From Hyperoplus lanceolatus (Eukaryota > Chordata > Actinopteri > Uranoscopiformes > Ammodytidae): a DNA stretch of 64,000 bases. This document shows, in pieces, positions 1 to 13,511 of the stretch; positions within the stretch are counted from its first letter, which is position 1, and each line of letters starts with the position of its first letter. The translations under genes and the position numbers were made by a program. The notes below the pieces were generated by a model. That model was given only the letters and a program-made list of their open reading frames with translations, had not been told where the DNA came from and did no database searches. Where the stretch lies: assembly GCA_026929865.2 (NCBI GenBank), contig CM049414.1, forward strand, positions 24,279,501 through 24,343,500, read 5' to 3'.

Positions 1-3000
1 TCATACGCGCACCAGTCAAACAGGTTGCGCTCACTGCACCAAATCACTCCTCACACTTTCACTATTTGTTACTAATCAAAAGCAAATGTCCATATTTTGA
101 TCCTATAAGATTATACTTCAGATACCGAGCTCTTTTACAGTATCATGGTTATTAAGATTCAGACAGCGGTCGCGCTGCTGTATGTTACGTTAAAATGCTC
201 ACTTTTGGCAAAACCTTGGAGCAAAACTCAGACGCAAGGAAAAAATAAAAATAAAATATAAACGTAATATAAACATTCAAACGCTTATTTTTGGTCCCGT
301 CGTTTTCATCAATATGAAAGAATATAGCCTATGTTGTGGAAGCTAGAATAGACACACATCTCAAAATTGACCCGTGCTAAACAATAACCCCCTACGTTTT
401 TTCCTGTCGTATCTTGAATTAAACAAAAGAGAAAGGTCGGACTGGCAAAAGTAAAGATTAACGGGTGCTCCGGCCAACCTCACAAGTGGTCGGACCGGAG
501 ATGGTAAATTGCCCATATGTTTTCTAAACTCCAACCAAAACCGCAAAAACAAGGTTACCAGTCCAATCCTTTAAAAAAAAACTTAAAATTAAGCTGAAGC
601 CATATTATTTTGGATTTCAGTTTTCACACTCAGCTGGAAAAACAAAAAAAAATAGCTGAGAGGAAAAACCTTCTACGATAGAAAAGACTGTGATTAAATA
701 AACAGACTAAGATAAAAAGAAAGAATACACTAGACTATACTAAAGTAAAGGCAACTTGTAAAAAGTTAAAGTTTTAAACTCAAAGAGCACACGCACCAGC
801 TGTGTCTTCAAAGATCAGCTCAGAGTGTGTAGGAAGGAAGGAAGACGCCATAAATATGGCCACTACTTTTTAGGGCTACAATATGGTTTCCTGTATTCCT
901 CTGAGGTGTGAATTCCCAGGCACAGTCGGTGGGAACCTGCAAAGGTTTTTCTACCCACGGTTTACTTCTCTTCACACTCTGAGATCAAATGTACAAATGT
1001 ATTAAACATCTAAATAAAATAAAGATAATAAATCGGTCCCCAGGGCAGACAATATTCCACACGGCATTGTGTAATGTATATTGAGCTAAAAAGAGTTCAA
1101 CACTGAATCAAAGAAGAATGAGGTAAGGTGTCTCCACTTTATTTAATTTATCAAAGGAGTATTCTCAGTTGTACCTTTAACTCATCAACCAAACACAGTG
1201 TTGAATCTCTTAACTCTTGTGTTGTATGTGCATTTTGGAAATGAGAACAAATTTCTCTTTTAAAATGAACCACATCTTATGTGTCCAGTAAGTTCTACAA
1301 AGTTTGTGCACCAGAGTAACTTATCGAGGCCATTTCAATGGTCACTCTGGTGTGTGCATTTTCTTACTCTTGATGTAAAATCAAAGTTCTCTAGCCATAG
1401 GCTATTTAGGCCTTTCTATTCCTATTTTTCGGTTACCAATAGACTATCCTGTCTGACTGCTTTAACAATCATTTTTAGAACATCTACTTCTCTCATTAAA
1501 AACCCAAACCATAAAACCTTAAACCTATATTAAATAGATTACTTCACCTTTGTAGGCTAAATGACAAAGATTGTTTGTGAATATTTTGCGAGTACTTCTA
1601 CTGCTCTAATTTCAAACTGTTTCTATACTGACTCACTGTTAAAGCTTCAGAGCCGTCTCTGCTCTCTGCTCTGAAAAAAAAAACATTTTCTTTCTCTACG
1701 AATGTTTAATGAAAATAAATGCCTGAAAGACTCCCACTAACGTTCATGAGTTTCTTAGTGTGAGCGCAGCAAGTATTAGTGTAAATGGAAAGCATTGTCT
1801 ATTTTTACCATTTTTAAATCCATTAAACAGAAGACGTGCGCTTCATGTAAAAAACTATATTCCTGTTTTTATCGGCTTCAAAATAAAAGCCTACTTACGT
1901 TTGCTATTAATCATGCTTTTTAATGTGAAGGCGCAAAGGAAATGCCCCGTTTGCACGCAGTCACTAACTTTACGGTGGTAACATAGAGCGCACTTATTTA
2001 AAGTGAGAGCCGTGCCTGTCCCGTTTACAAAATGTAAAAGTTTGTTAAATGTTAAAAACACAGCGAGCACCTATTTCCCCATCTTATCAACAAATGGACT
2101 CAATAACTTACTCATATAAGACTATTTTACCCCATATTTTTCGAAAGTTGATTTTGAGCTCTCAAAGCTTTCTTACTGTAGTCTAGAATTGCTTTTTTTT
2201 CTGACAATTTGGAAAACCTTGGTGAAATGGCTGTCACCTCTGCTCCCCCGTTTTATGACCCCCTGGGTGCAGAGCAGACACCATTTTGATTTCCCTGGGT
2301 GCAAACTGCATGTCTCTCAAAATGGAGGAGAAGGAGAAAAGGAAGAATTACCCTCTCAAAAGTCCCTATTTAGAAAATAAATTAGGCTACTACCACAATG
2401 GTTTTCATCGGGCATTGGTCCTAATAGTTTAACATGTAAATCTATGTGTACCATTAAAATAGTCGGAAACTTTAAAATCTACTATTGTTTCGTGTAAGAA
2501 AAAAATGTATTTTTAAAGCCTTGTAATAGCACAAGATTTAACATACAAAATCTATGCCTATTCTTAAAAAGGTTTCTCTCTCCTCTTGTGGAAGCCGTAT
2601 AGGCCCTCTCTCTCTGTTTGCCTCTTCAGACAGAGTTAAACCGCATCCATCCTTAATTGTAAAGTAAGCTACAATGTAGCCACTAAACTAACAAAAACAA
2701 ATGACGGGTGAATAAAAGTGAAACACCTTTACTATATATGGTGGTAACAAGCCTTTTAATTCCTTTCTTGGATCCCTGAGTCGTACACTAATTTGATCAG
2801 ATTAACTGGACTTTCACCTGTTCTGGACATCGCCTTTTTCGATTCCAGTGAGAAAGGGGAGGTATTATATACTTATCTTTTTAAATATATCCTACCGCCT
2901 GGCTTCGATTATTACAAACTAATAACCACAAGTACTTGTAACACCTAAACTTAGTACGCAGAAACAATTGAACTATCTACTAAATCCCTTTCTGTCTACT

Positions 3001-4577
3001 TTGAGTTTTATCTCAATCAGAAAGCGCTTTTTTACTGAACCTAGCCTATAACATCTTTCCTAAACAGTTTTAATCTCCCCATTTTAAACAGACGATTCCT
3101 ACTTTACTTAAGAAAGCCGGCCGAGTTTTTAGAGGAAGACCAAATAGCCTCCTGTCCAGTGTATTAGTTACTAGATTTAAGTAAAGCAGAAAAAACAAAA
3201 AACTTAATCTCCAATTGTGCTGGTTCGTGCGTTATATTTTTATTAAAGGAAATTGAACGCAAATTGGAGACACGTCGTATTTTTATTCCTTCTGGCAGAC
3301 ATTAATTATTTCCTCGGCTTGTTTTCGCCGGTTGTAAAAGACTCTCTCCCTCACGGGAGTTTCAGGTCCTTGTATTTTAAGCTCGGAAGAAAGTTATTCC
3401 TCTATCCTTTGCATATATTATGCACAGTTATATGAAACTAACAATCTAACCAAGCCCCACATTGGGCGCCATAATACGGTTTCGACTTGAAAAGGTCTAA
3501 TCTAAATGAAAAGCTAGTATCAAAAGGTTTATTAGTTATGTCCTATCAAACCCATATTAACCAACTTGTAGCACAATGCTTAAATTGTCTATTATTCCTT
3601 CATAAAGACGACTCTCCGCTCACCACAGTTCCTACAAGAGACGCGAACCCCGTCCTCTTTGTTTAATAGCGCTGGATTTACCCTCTTTACCACCTGAGTT
3701 TTACATTTATCGAAAGTATAATATTCAATATATACCACTGTGTTGAAAAGTGTCTATTTTATCAGAGCCACCTCATCCTAGGATGAGGCCGACCTCCTCT
3801 AAACTATTAACCCTTTCTAATATTGCTTCTCAAAATACTTCTCTATGTTTTAGAATAAAGATTTCAATTCGCAAGGTATTGTTTGTAAGTTGTACGTAAC
3901 TTAGTTTGTAAACCACCCTTCTAATAAAATAGAACAGATATACTATTTTCAGAATATAAACATCTAGTTTAATCTGGGAAGGTATTTATAACCTATTCTT
4001 TTATTTTTAAAGATTAGGTGTAACAACATATTCTCTCCTTACAGAGAGGTTAGTTGTATGAGGTTGTGTGTGTTTTAAATCAGTAATGTGCCGTTGTGTG
4101 GAATCAAAGTACTTACCTCCCCAGGGACGAAACCATCTCTTTGAAGAAAAAACCCTATACCTAAAGTCCTTCTGTTCCAGTTATAAACTAATTCACAACT
4201 GAGGCTTTACAACATTTAAGGGATTTTATTTACAAAATACAAGAGAGTATAGGTAGAATACATAAAATGGACCAGAAAGGAAAAGAAAAGAGGTTGTATG
4301 CCTATAACTCATTCAATAGAGTTATTTTGACTTGGTTCTCGTTTCTAAATTTGTTGTAGCTCGTGAAACAATACCTCAACACTTGCATGAGTGCCGGTAA
4401 GTATCATCTTAAGCGCTACGAAAACTTTGTGCCGTGCAAGGGGTTAGACAGATATCTTTATCGCGCCTAGATAATAAAAGGCTTATCCCATTGGCTAAAG
4501 GTTCCATAAAAATATCTGTCTATTTCCCTGCAACTCAGTCCGTTTTCCTATTTCTAAAAATATTGATCAAGTCATTC
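1..4577. other. AT-rich intergenic DNA, no gene recognised
   Basis: Only short unconserved reading frames occur here on either strand. I see no Ig exon, no reverse transcriptase and no inverted-repeat element with a clear target duplication. The one motif worth noting is a retroviral-type primer-binding-site look-alike on the minus strand near 3454-3471. Old, decayed mobile DNA is likely but could not be named. Confidence 0.6.
3454..3471 (-). other. primer-binding-site-like 18-mer
   Basis: Read on the minus strand, these 18 bases start TGGCGCCC and end GTGGGGC. This resembles the tRNA-Lys-type primer-binding site used by some retroviruses, with about one mismatch by memory. If real, an LTR would lie to the right on the + strand and a decayed internal region to the left. 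I could not find paired LTRs or any gag/pol reading frame, so this may be chance. Confidence 0.22.
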
Positions 4578-4580
4578 TTA

Positions 4581-5620
4581 GGGTGTATTCACACATGCCG
4601 TGTTTAGTTCGGTTGAAACGAACTCAGGTGCACTTCTGCCTTCAGTGCGCATCTTTCAGGCAGGTGTGAATACAGCAATCGCACTCGGGGGCGGACCAAA
4701 CAAGCGGACCGAGACCCAGCTGAAGAGGTGGTCTCGATGCGCTTCAAAACGAACTCTGCTGCAGTTCGTTTGTGGTGTGAATTTGGCCGGACTCGATCCG
4801 ACCCAATTGCAGGAAGCACTGCGCCTTTGATTTCTTTTCTTTTCTTTTTTTCTTTAATCGCCATCAGCTTCACATTATGGGAAAGTGTTGTTGTCGCCGT
4901 TGTTAGGAAGATTAGTTGTGGTTTGACCGGGAGCCCCGAGCGAAAATATTACAGTTGATAATGACGCGTACACATGTTTATATGTTCAGCGATCTGATGG
5001 AGAGGGGGAGCGTCTCCCGCACAGTGCCAACAGGTTCACCCTGCGCTTTGCATGAAGTGTGTGTTTTTATTTTTCTTCCCAACGTGACCGTCAATACTGT
5101 CCCTGTGTCAGTTTGGAACTGAACTGCGCCGAACTGACACCCAGCTGATACACTGCTTAATCAGCTGAGTGTCAGCTTGAGCCTATTCTTCTCTCGAGCC
5201 GCGCGTCCAACAGCAACAATACAGTAGGCTATACATTATGTTTCACATCGTAGGCTACAAGCCACATAACGTGGCATTGACATGGGGCTACATATTATAA
5301 CCATATGAAACAACAATAATTAAATTTTCTTCTTCTTTATTTATAGGCTAGATGTAGGCATTTTTATTATTTTTAACCCCGTATTATATCAATGATATAT
5401 TTCGCAGTTTTTACTTCGTTCTTCCTGCTTCTCTCCACCCCAGAATGTCTGTCCAATGAATGAATGACCTCAGATCACGTGTGGTTTTGCTTCGTAATGC
5501 TGGTTCAATTGCAAAAGAGGCAATATGAAAGTGGACCACACCAAACAAAAAAAATCTAAACTCTATTTGGTCTGGACCAAAGCAAGTGAACTAACGGACT
5601 TTCCATGTGTGAATACACCC
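4581..5620. mobile_element. Harbinger-like MITE with TTA target duplication
   Basis: The 1040-bp element has perfect terminal inverted repeats GGGTGTATTCACACATG at 4581 and the complement at 5604-5620. It is flanked by TTA on both sides (4578-4580 and 5621-5623). A 3-bp TTA duplication with GGG ends fits the PIF/Harbinger superfamily. No transposase frame is present, so it is non-autonomous. The short frames inside it are not conserved proteins. Confidence 0.75.
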
Positions 5621-5623
5621 TTA

Positions 5624-6220
5624 GTGTCAAGAGGTTCAAAGATGTGTTTTTAAAAGACTTTGCCTCTAAGTACTTCGAAGTCCAAAATCTTTCAGAGTAT
5701 TTTGGACTCACAAAGTTTTTCTAAGTTTTTCTTCTGCCTCCATGGTGGGAGACAGAAAGAGCTGGAACAGAGTAGTGTCTGCAAAAAAAAACGGCCCCAA
5801 AAAGCCCTGTCCTGCTCAAAACATGCTGTTATATAGTGACTTGAAAAACCAATGAGCCTTGAGAGAAGGAGGAGTGAAAAAGGTCCAGCTGCGTGGGGGA
5901 ACCCCGGTAGCCCCCTCCCTCTACTCCTTACTACTGTATGACCATATAAGGTCCTTCCCCCTACTTACTTCCTATGGCCCTATGGTCCTCCCCTTCCTCT
6001 GGTCAACTTTAACCTGATAAGCCTTCCATTCTATTCTGTTTCATTAAACATTTCCTACCTTTACTTATTGACAAAAAGAAATACAAATGTCACAATATAT
6101 GCACAAGTAATAAGTTGCATCAAGCTCACCTCACTCAACAAGAGCCAGTGTGTGTAGATCGCCAGGTAAAATCATTTGAGGTGAGAGCATAGAGTGGCGC
6201 TGCATACAGTATAGGTGTGG
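5624..6220. other. spacer between two DNA elements, nothing recognised
   Basis: Unique-looking sequence with no coding signal, between the Harbinger-like and the hAT-like element. Confidence 0.5.
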
Positions 6221-6228
6221 GCTATTTT

Positions 6229-8232
6229 CAGTGTTGGGAGTAACGCGTTACAGGAAGTAATGCATTACTGTAATGCATTACGTTTTGCTGTAACGCGGTA
6301 ATGTAAGGCATTACAGCAAAAAAAATGGTAATATGTAACGCGGTACATAGCTCAGAAACGTGCGTTACAATGCATTTTAAACCCGAAATTGACTGGTTTG
6401 TTGTTTTTATACAAATTGGCCAACACCGGGAGTTTCGCAGAGGAGAAAAAAACCCACGCTAATGTTACTGCTAGAGGAGAAGAACTGGCTTCCGTCTCAC
6501 TGCCCAAGTTATTGAAAGCTTTTGTGGTGTTTGGAGACTCTGACGTGAAAGCACGTATCACTCTGTGCTCAACGAGCAGCGGGTGCTGCCGCGAGCCCCT
6601 CCCCGTCTAAGAGGACTCGGAGGCCGTCAGTCTCGGAGCAGCCCCTCGGAGCGAGTCCCTGCCTGCTGTCAGAGCAGAGAGGTGACACACCTCCGCGTCC
6701 AGGCTGCAAATGAATCGCGCTGTTGTTAGGTGCGAAATCGGAGATAGTGTGCCACGAAGCTATTTATGCTGAAGCGGTATTGCTGGATTTAGGAGTTATT
6801 TAGAGATATGGCAAGCAAAAAGTTGATGAGTAGGGAGTTGTTGTTCACTCTTTCTACGGCCCCGGTCACGGTGCGTCCATGCGCAGCAGTGGTGCAGCCA
6901 TGCGACGCAGCATTATATATAGGCCTATATTAATATTATCATGTTATAATGATAATAATGATGATAATAGTAATAATGCAGAATAGAAGAAAAAAGGAAA
7001 CAAAAATGGTGGTGGGTAAAAAAAAATCATAAAAAACGCCTACTGTTTACATGAGTTTTGTGGTGTAGTTCTAGTTCTAGTTCGCAACTGTTGGCTTACA
7101 ACAAAGTGGACATCATTACAAATGGATGGAGGGGTGAATCTGATTAAATAATTTCAACTCTCTTTCAAAATATCAGGTATTTCATGGAAATTACATAATA
7201 GCCTACAACATGGCCGCCACCATATGACGTCATGATATGCTAATTAGATGGGAAAATTTACTCCCCAGATAAACTTTAGGTCATGTCTCAAAGTGTAAAC
7301 TTTGTCTCTATCTCAAACCACTTTCAATCCAGAGCCTTCTGAAATTTAAGTGTCAAAATCTAGTATTTTCAAAAATAAAACCCGGCGCCTGAAGGGTGTG
7401 CTTTGATGCAAATTATGAAATCTTAACATAACGGCGGCAATGATGGTGCGTAAAGGACAGCACAGTTGGCAAGCTCTCCTCAGCACTACAAGTGCTGCAG
7501 CAAAAAAGTCACAATAAGAGTTGATCGCTTTGTCGATTCATGCCGCTGACACACACGTCGACTCCCAACATAATGAGTGGATGCTTTGAATTAGCAAAGG
7601 AGATATATTAAGGCTACTATTGTTATTATAAAATGTCACACAAGAGAGACGATAAACAAACATAATGGGCTGTTATCATTTAGATTAGATGGCAAGATGA
7701 TAAGGCAGATTCTTTGGAACAACTAAAAAAGGCAAAAGTTGATGATGATGTGAACAACTTGTTTGTGCTTTTAAGTCGCCAGAACGCAAGAAACAAATCT
7801 TTGAGGCTCAATTTACTTTTTCAATCTACAGTAGTAGGCTCTAGCTCTATTGATATTAATATAGGCTAAATAAATACCTAAAGATACAGTATTTCTATTA
7901 TAAAATGTATTGCACCATGAGCCATAACTGTGACCATTATATTATATAGCATAGGCCTACTTGTGTTAGCCTTAAGCCTAGCTCAGTCATTATGCCATAC
8001 CATGTCACCTCCTGCTGTGTAATGAGCTGCATTGAACACAAGAAGATCTATTGAGAACACCAAATCCATATTTCATGTTATTTTGGTGAAAGTGATGCAA
8101 AAGTAATGTAAAAGTAGTGTAATGCCTTACAATTCAAAGACAGTAATATTGTAATGTAACTAACTACTTTAAAATGCCAGTAATAAGTAATAAATACCGC
8201 ATTACGCTTTTGAAGTAACTTGCCCAACACTG
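6229..8232. mobile_element. non-autonomous hAT-like element, 8-bp target duplication
   Basis: The ends are CAGTGTTGGG at 6229 and CCCAACACTG ending at 8232. The element is bracketed by the identical 8-mer GCTATTTT at 6221-6228 and 8233-8240. An 8-bp duplication with CAGTG ends is typical of hAT elements. The subterminal DNA is rich in repeats of the type taatgcattac, in both orientations. No transposase reading frame was found; the frames at 6352-6610 overlap on opposite strands and look like chance. Confidence 0.8.
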
Positions 8233-8240
8233 GCTATTTT

Positions 8241-8908
8241 ACATTTTCAATAACTGTATGCATGTGGCAAAAAGCCCCAGCGCGATGTTACAGTTCACTC
8301 TGTAAGCCTAATGTCACGGCTTCATTTCGTTCATTAACTTACTGATCAATAAGTTTAGATGTAACAGTTTCCTCAGTGAGAATGTAGCGCTCAGACAATA
8401 TTTTCAGGTCCGCGGGATTTCTAAATGTGTAGTTTCCTTGAAGGGCAGCGCTCTAAGAGCCGAATTTAAGCTCAAACTCTGAAACAAAAACTGCTCTGAG
8501 CAGGTTAGCCGTGCAGCCTCTGTTACCACGGTGATCTAGCCAGGTAAAAAGTGAGCCACCTTTCGTGATACTGAAAATTCTGGCTTTAGACTCAACAGAC
8601 CTTGCTCAGCCCTTAATCTCGCTTCGTAGTATACCCCTCAGGAGTCCAGGAGAATCGAAAACACAGAACATACTCAGGACAGACTCACCAACAGGTACAA
8701 TGCAAGGACAGGGAAAAAAGAAACACTGAACTTATTGAAAAGTCATCAGCGACTGTTTAATAAATGTGTTGAAACGCTCGACACTGGCTCAGTATTTTGA
8801 AATGTTTCTCACTAGAAAAGACCACAAAAAAGGGATGATCACACTTCTTGTATTTCTGATTTTTTGCTGATAACTTTCTTCACTGACATTATTGTCCCTC
8901 TCCTACAG
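8241..8908. other. upstream flank of fragment 1, no Ig exons
   Basis: This is where the leader, Ig and stalk exons of a receptor gene would be expected, since a TM exon follows at 8909. None can be recognised, so the gene fragment is truncated at its 5' side. Confidence 0.5.
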
Positions 8909-9692
8909 ATTGTCCAGACTGTTCTGTTGTGAACTACGTGATAGTGGCTATGCATGTGGCTGAATTTCTCCTCATTACTGTGATCACTGTTCTCCTCATC
9001 AGAGCTCAAGGTGAGAACATTCAGACCAACGTTTGTTTAGAGCGATTAACACAAAGTGTGAGTTTAGAGCTGAAATGTTTCTCTGTGGTTTATCTTCCAG
9101 TGAACCAGAGAACACCTGATGACACCACTGTGAGTTTAACATCTAATATTAAAGGTGCTCCGAGGAACTTTTAGTTTGTGTTAATTCTTGCGCCCCCTTT
9201 GGACAAAAGCGGTAGTGTTTTCACTACGCCAGCTGTTGTTCCTGGGTGAGCGTATCCATGACGAAGGCATCAAGGAAAACGATATAAAAATAGCGTTCTT
9301 TGCACTGATGGTCTCGTTTGCTGTTACATGTCATTTATGATCATCAGAGGAAAAATTAAGTATTTAAATGTTCCTTGTAGCACCTTTAAGTGAACTGATG
9401 TGCATCACATTTTATTTAAATTTAAATTTTAAGTCAGTGTAAATTATGTGAAGCTGTTGGTGGTGACTGTCCATGTTACTGTAATGCAGGACTGTGAATG
9501 TCTCACTATTTGTGTTGCTCCAGGTTTCAAACTCAGTGAGAAGCAGAAGAGTGAGTCAGGTAAAGATCAGATCAAACAGTAACTCATGGTGCATTCAGGT
9601 TCAAAATTATATAATTAAATTATCTGTGAATTGTGTAGGACACAGTGGACTATGAAAACGTTGGAGAACCTGCTTGTGTCAAAATCCACTGA
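8909..9692 (+). pseudogene. fragment 1: type II receptor tail (TM and cytoplasmic exons only)
   Basis: Four exons remain of a type II Ig receptor: TM 8909-9010, 9101-9129, 9524-9559 and 9639-9692 (TGA at 9690). They translate in one frame. The TM reads VNYVIVAMHVAEFLL, so the Arg found in paralogs is His here. The last exon contains VDYENV, an ITIM-like motif that also fits a Grb2-type YxN site. The third exon is shortened to 36 bp (57 bp in paralogs) because GAGGCG... became GAGTCAG, with loss of an internal stretch. No signal, Ig or stalk exons precede it, so it is probably a dead remnant. It could be an alternative 3' end only if upstream exons exist outside the window. Confidence 0.75.
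9149..9389. mobile_element. short TTAA MITE in the type II tail intron (copy 1)
   Basis: The element runs from TTAA-AGGTGCTCCGAGGAAC to the near complement GTTCCTTGTAGCACCT-TTAA. It lies between the 29-bp and the next cytoplasmic exon of fragment 1. Copies occupy the same intron in genes 3 and 6, while gene 4 has an empty site (TGAA) at the same place. TTAA duplications are typical of piggyBac-type elements. It contains no transposase. Confidence 0.7.
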
Positions 9693-12047
9693 TCAACAAC
9701 TTCAACATCAACTCACCAGAGAAATGACTCCGCTGCAGCTTTACATTTCTTCAAAGCATTATTTCGCGTTTTAGGTCGCTACCATTTGAATTAAGGCTTC
9801 CAGATTTTTCAGATTTGTTTATTTTAACATGTGTAAGTAGCTTAGCATGACCCCACCTTTATCACCCACTATTCAGCTGATAGCAGTATTGCATCGGTCA
9901 ACAGTGTGTTCCACCAAAGTTATCAACAGAGGAGAGTCACAAGGAAGGACATGGGTTTAAAAATGTCTTAAATGCTTAAAGTTCTCATATGGTTTTGCAT
10001 TTTTATACTGAGGTATGATCTTACTTTTTGTTTATATCATTCATGGGTAACACTTTACAATAAGGTACAGAAAAGAGTAACTACTCTTTAAGGTTTTTGT
10101 TATTGTAAAGTGTTACCCATTCATGCATCTTTAACATTTACATTTCTAATGTTTGAACACATATATTAATAAATGCCTTTTTAGTTTGAAGTTGTTTGCT
10201 CTTGAAAGGTAGATACATGGTTTGACCTGAGTTTGACCTGACTCTCTCTGTGTCAGTAGGAACAGGTGGAAAGCTCATAGTTTAATATAGATATGAGGCC
10301 TGTGTCTGTACAAGACATGATGTGGGTCAAAGTGCAGCTACAGGAGGAGAGAGAGAGAAGTAAAGAAATAAATATATAATGATGCTTCCAGTTATTTTTA
10401 TTCATGATATGCCATTTAGCCAATTAATTGCTGTCCTTATTGTATCCAAACCAAGTCATGTGATGTTAAATTGAGGCTTTTGGGTCTTTCCAGGGTCTCC
10501 AGACCATTTTACATTTATTTTTTGAAGATGCTCCTTTGAATCATTTACTCTTGTTTGAATACGTTGTATATTTCTGCTGAGCTTGCTGAATAAAACCAGG
10601 TAGATCTTTTGATCCACTGAAAAAGGCAGAACTCTCACTCATCCTTTCTGCTTCTTCACTCCTCCTGCTAGAGGCTTTCTACCACGCTCTGGAAAGAACC
10701 CTGAGAGTCTAATCAGGTCTAGCGCTTCGTCTTGGGGGTTGCAGTGATGGTTTTGGGCAGACAGACAGACAGACTTAACTGTTCACCTTGATGGAAATTT
10801 GTCTTTGGCCTCTCCCTATCTGTTATCTGTTCATCATTAGAGGCTAAAACCTCCAGATCTCTGCTGCTGTTTTAACCACATTCACACTTAAACACTTGCC
10901 CTTTAGTTCTCAGAATAGACGACTGCAAAGATATACAACAGCTCTTAGAATGTTAAAATATTTTATTATTTGCGTATTTCCCCAACTGTTACAGAATCAC
11001 CATATTCCACCATTGACATCAAGAGTTTTTCTTTTTTTTTAAGAGGAAATAACTGTTAGTCACTGAGAAATTTTGCGTTTCGGTTTTATGTATTAAAATA
11101 TATAATATAGAAATATTAAGAAAAATTATATAGAAACCTCAAAACAACACATGAAGTATTGATGTCATACGAGTTCAGCCACTGCTGACATGCACAACAT
11201 GTGTGTTTAAAGACACATGTATTATAGTTTAGTTTTCTAGAGGTTAAAGTTGTTTTTAACATAATTTCATGAGCGCCATTTTGTCTAATGTCCTAATGAA
11301 GTGTTGACCGGCTGTTCCTGTGAGTCTTGTGTGTTTCATCTGATCATCTTTAGAGGCTCAAACCTCCAGATCTCTGCTGCTGTTGTCACCACATTCACAC
11401 TCAAACCCTTCCCCTTCAGTTCTTAGGAATAGACGACTGCAAAGATGAAATGAGGAACTGTCTCGTCTGCTGCAATCCTTTGCCTGTGTACGGCCCTTTA
11501 AGTGTGTTGTGTTAACATTGACTCATATTGCACCAATCTAGATGAAGCTATCAATGACAGAAATCTTACAGGTGCATGCTGAAAAATGTCAAGATGTATT
11601 GCTGAAAAAGCCCTTTTTGTGGGGGGGGCGTAGTTTGTTAACTAAAGGCACACTAGTCCAACATTGTATGGCTGCTTGAAATGGTAATAAAGATAATATA
11701 TGTCAAATCAGTGAATATCTCTTCACAATCACCTGTCTGTACTGTGTGTGCTAAAAAATCAAGTGCGTACAAACAGCCAAAACACAAACTATGATTGGTC
11801 AACAAACAGAATCGCTTACCCCACCTTTAAGGTCAGTGTGCACTTCATACAGGCGCAGCTCATGTCAGATACAGCTTAACCTTCCTCTCGTGTTAGGGTC
11901 GTCACCGACCCCTTTTGGATTTCAAATGCATAAAAGAACCACACAGGTTTTGTTTATTGCATCAAGCCTTTTTGACTTTGTCAGGAACCTCTATTGCAAT
12001 TGATATACTGCAGACATTGCACATGTGCTGTTTGTGTTGTGCCCTGA
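9693..12047. repeat. duplicated 3' flank and spacer of a type II unit
   Basis: This sequence recurs after the other type II tails (17176 on, 41237 on, 49942 on) and in pieces around 19390-20430, 22440-24200 and 25560-25690. Landmarks are the conserved 3' UTR start (tcaacaacttcaacatcaac), an AATAAA at 10168-10173, a block near 10540-10670 about gatcttttgatc, and the block at 10810-10930 repeated at 11340-11475. It is non-coding. It is useful as the reference copy for locating insertions in paralogous spacers. Confidence 0.7.
10045..10118. mobile_element. small hairpin MITE
   Basis: A 74-bp foldback begins GGGTAACACTTTACAATAA and ends with its complement. ATTCAT stands on both sides. A longer version of the same hairpin sits at the homologous place after gene 3 (about 17941-18039), so the insertion predates that duplication. 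Confidence 0.6.
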
Positions 12048-12232
12048 CTTTTTTTGATTATTTGTTGCCATTTTCAAGCTTTATTTGACAGTATGGAGAG
12101 AAACAGAGTTCAGAGACAGAGAGAGAGAGGGGGGGGGGGGGGGGGGAATGATATGCAGGAAAGGTCCACTGCGACAAGGACTGAGTCCACATGGTATGCA
12201 CTCAACCCACTACACCACCGGAGCACCCTGCA
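12048..12232 (-). mobile_element. tRNA-derived SINE, family 2
   Basis: On the minus strand it starts gggtgctccggtggtgtagtg, a tRNA-like head with A-box character. It runs through a G/C-homopolymer stretch (12129-12147) to a tail reading ...aatggcaacaaataatc. A longer copy with a recognisable B box (ggttcgaat type) is at 55908-56113. It is a SINE, not a functional tRNA gene. Confidence 0.6.
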
Positions 12233-12609
12233 TCATTCTTCTAAATATAACCGTGTTTCACAGTAAAGAGTGTGAGAATGTGCAGCAAAGATTTAATAAA
12301 GGGAAGTTAGATGATGCAGCTTATAAAATAGTGTGGATGCAGGAGGACTTCAGATGCTGAGGGGGGGACCTGATCCACACCATCTCGTCTCCACCAGGAA
12401 AAACTGGAAGAGGACAGACATACAACCAATGAGCGAAACGAAAGGAACATTAACATGAAACTGCCTTCATCTTCATGTAACTGAGCATCCATTTTGTTTC
12501 TCTGTGTCTTCTCTGTGCAGGCTGATCCTGAAGAGGGTGTTGTCTACGCCTCCGTCAGCTACACCAAGAAGACCAACAGTGAAGGCCGGGTAAGATGTCT
12601 GATTGGTTA

Positions 12610-12747
12610 CAGTGATGGATGGATGGATGGATGGATGGATGGAGGGAGGGAGGGAGGGAGGGAGGGAGGGATGGATGGATGGATGGATGGATGGATGGAT
12701 GGATGGATGGATGGATGGATGGATGGATGGATGGATAGATATGGATG

Positions 12748-12823
<76 letters not shown>
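12610..12823. repeat. (GGAT)n, (GGGA)n and (GATA)n microsatellite
   Basis: About 210 bp of tetranucleotide repeat just after the donor of the ITIM exon. The long Ser/Ile/Tyr/Leu and Pro/Ser/Ile/His reading frames across it are translations of the repeat. The same intron position carries (GGAT)n in gene 5. Confidence 0.95.
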
Positions 12824-12825
<2 letters not shown>

Positions 12826-13511
12826 CGAGCCAACAACTGAAAGATAAGATAAGACAATATGATCCTATTAGTTTCACAGTGGGGATATTTTATTGTTACA
12901 CATGAATCTGTAGTGGTTATTAGGTCAGTCACTAATAAGCTGTTCATGAAACATTTAATAGTAATAACCTGTGGTATGTTGTTTAGACTGAAGAGTTTGA
13001 CATGAGCACATCTTAAACACATAGTGGCTCAGACCGTTGTGGTCAGCTTTGATTAGAAAGACACGAGTCAACAGTAGTTTTCCCTCAGTTTTCTTTGTCT
13101 CTTTTCCCTTTCTTTCTTCTCTTTTTTTGTTCCCTTTTTTACGTTTCCTGGGGAATTACGTACATGACTCTCACAGAGTCTGTTAGGGCTCCAGCATTAG
13201 CAGTCACCCAGTTAGCTGTTTTAGATGTGTTAGTGCATGCAGTGTTGTCATAAACCATTTTAAAACTCCTGTAAGATTGAGATGGGCCTCAGAGAGTTTA
13301 CACTATTATTGGGGGATACAAACTTCAGTCTCTTAACAGATGTATTTAACCAGATCAAATCTATTTACGATTGCAATCACTTCAACAAAAAAAAAATTCC
13401 ACCAAAGACAGACTTTTCATTCCAGGCCTTTCTGAGGGCCCTCCCCCCATTGGGTAGTTTAATCAGTCCCTCTATGCTGGTTATCATAATGTTGGATTTA
13501 TCTGAAGTAGT

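Noticed and set aside
6352-6610. Frames inside the hAT-like element as a transposase remnant
   Set aside because: Overlapping frames on both strands, no transposase motif and inside a short non-autonomous element.
12473-13022. Long frames rich in SIYL, HPSI and GWMD
   Set aside because: Direct translations of (GATA)n and (GGAT)n microsatellites. The same applies at 26446-26733, 43075-43659 and 44059-44384.
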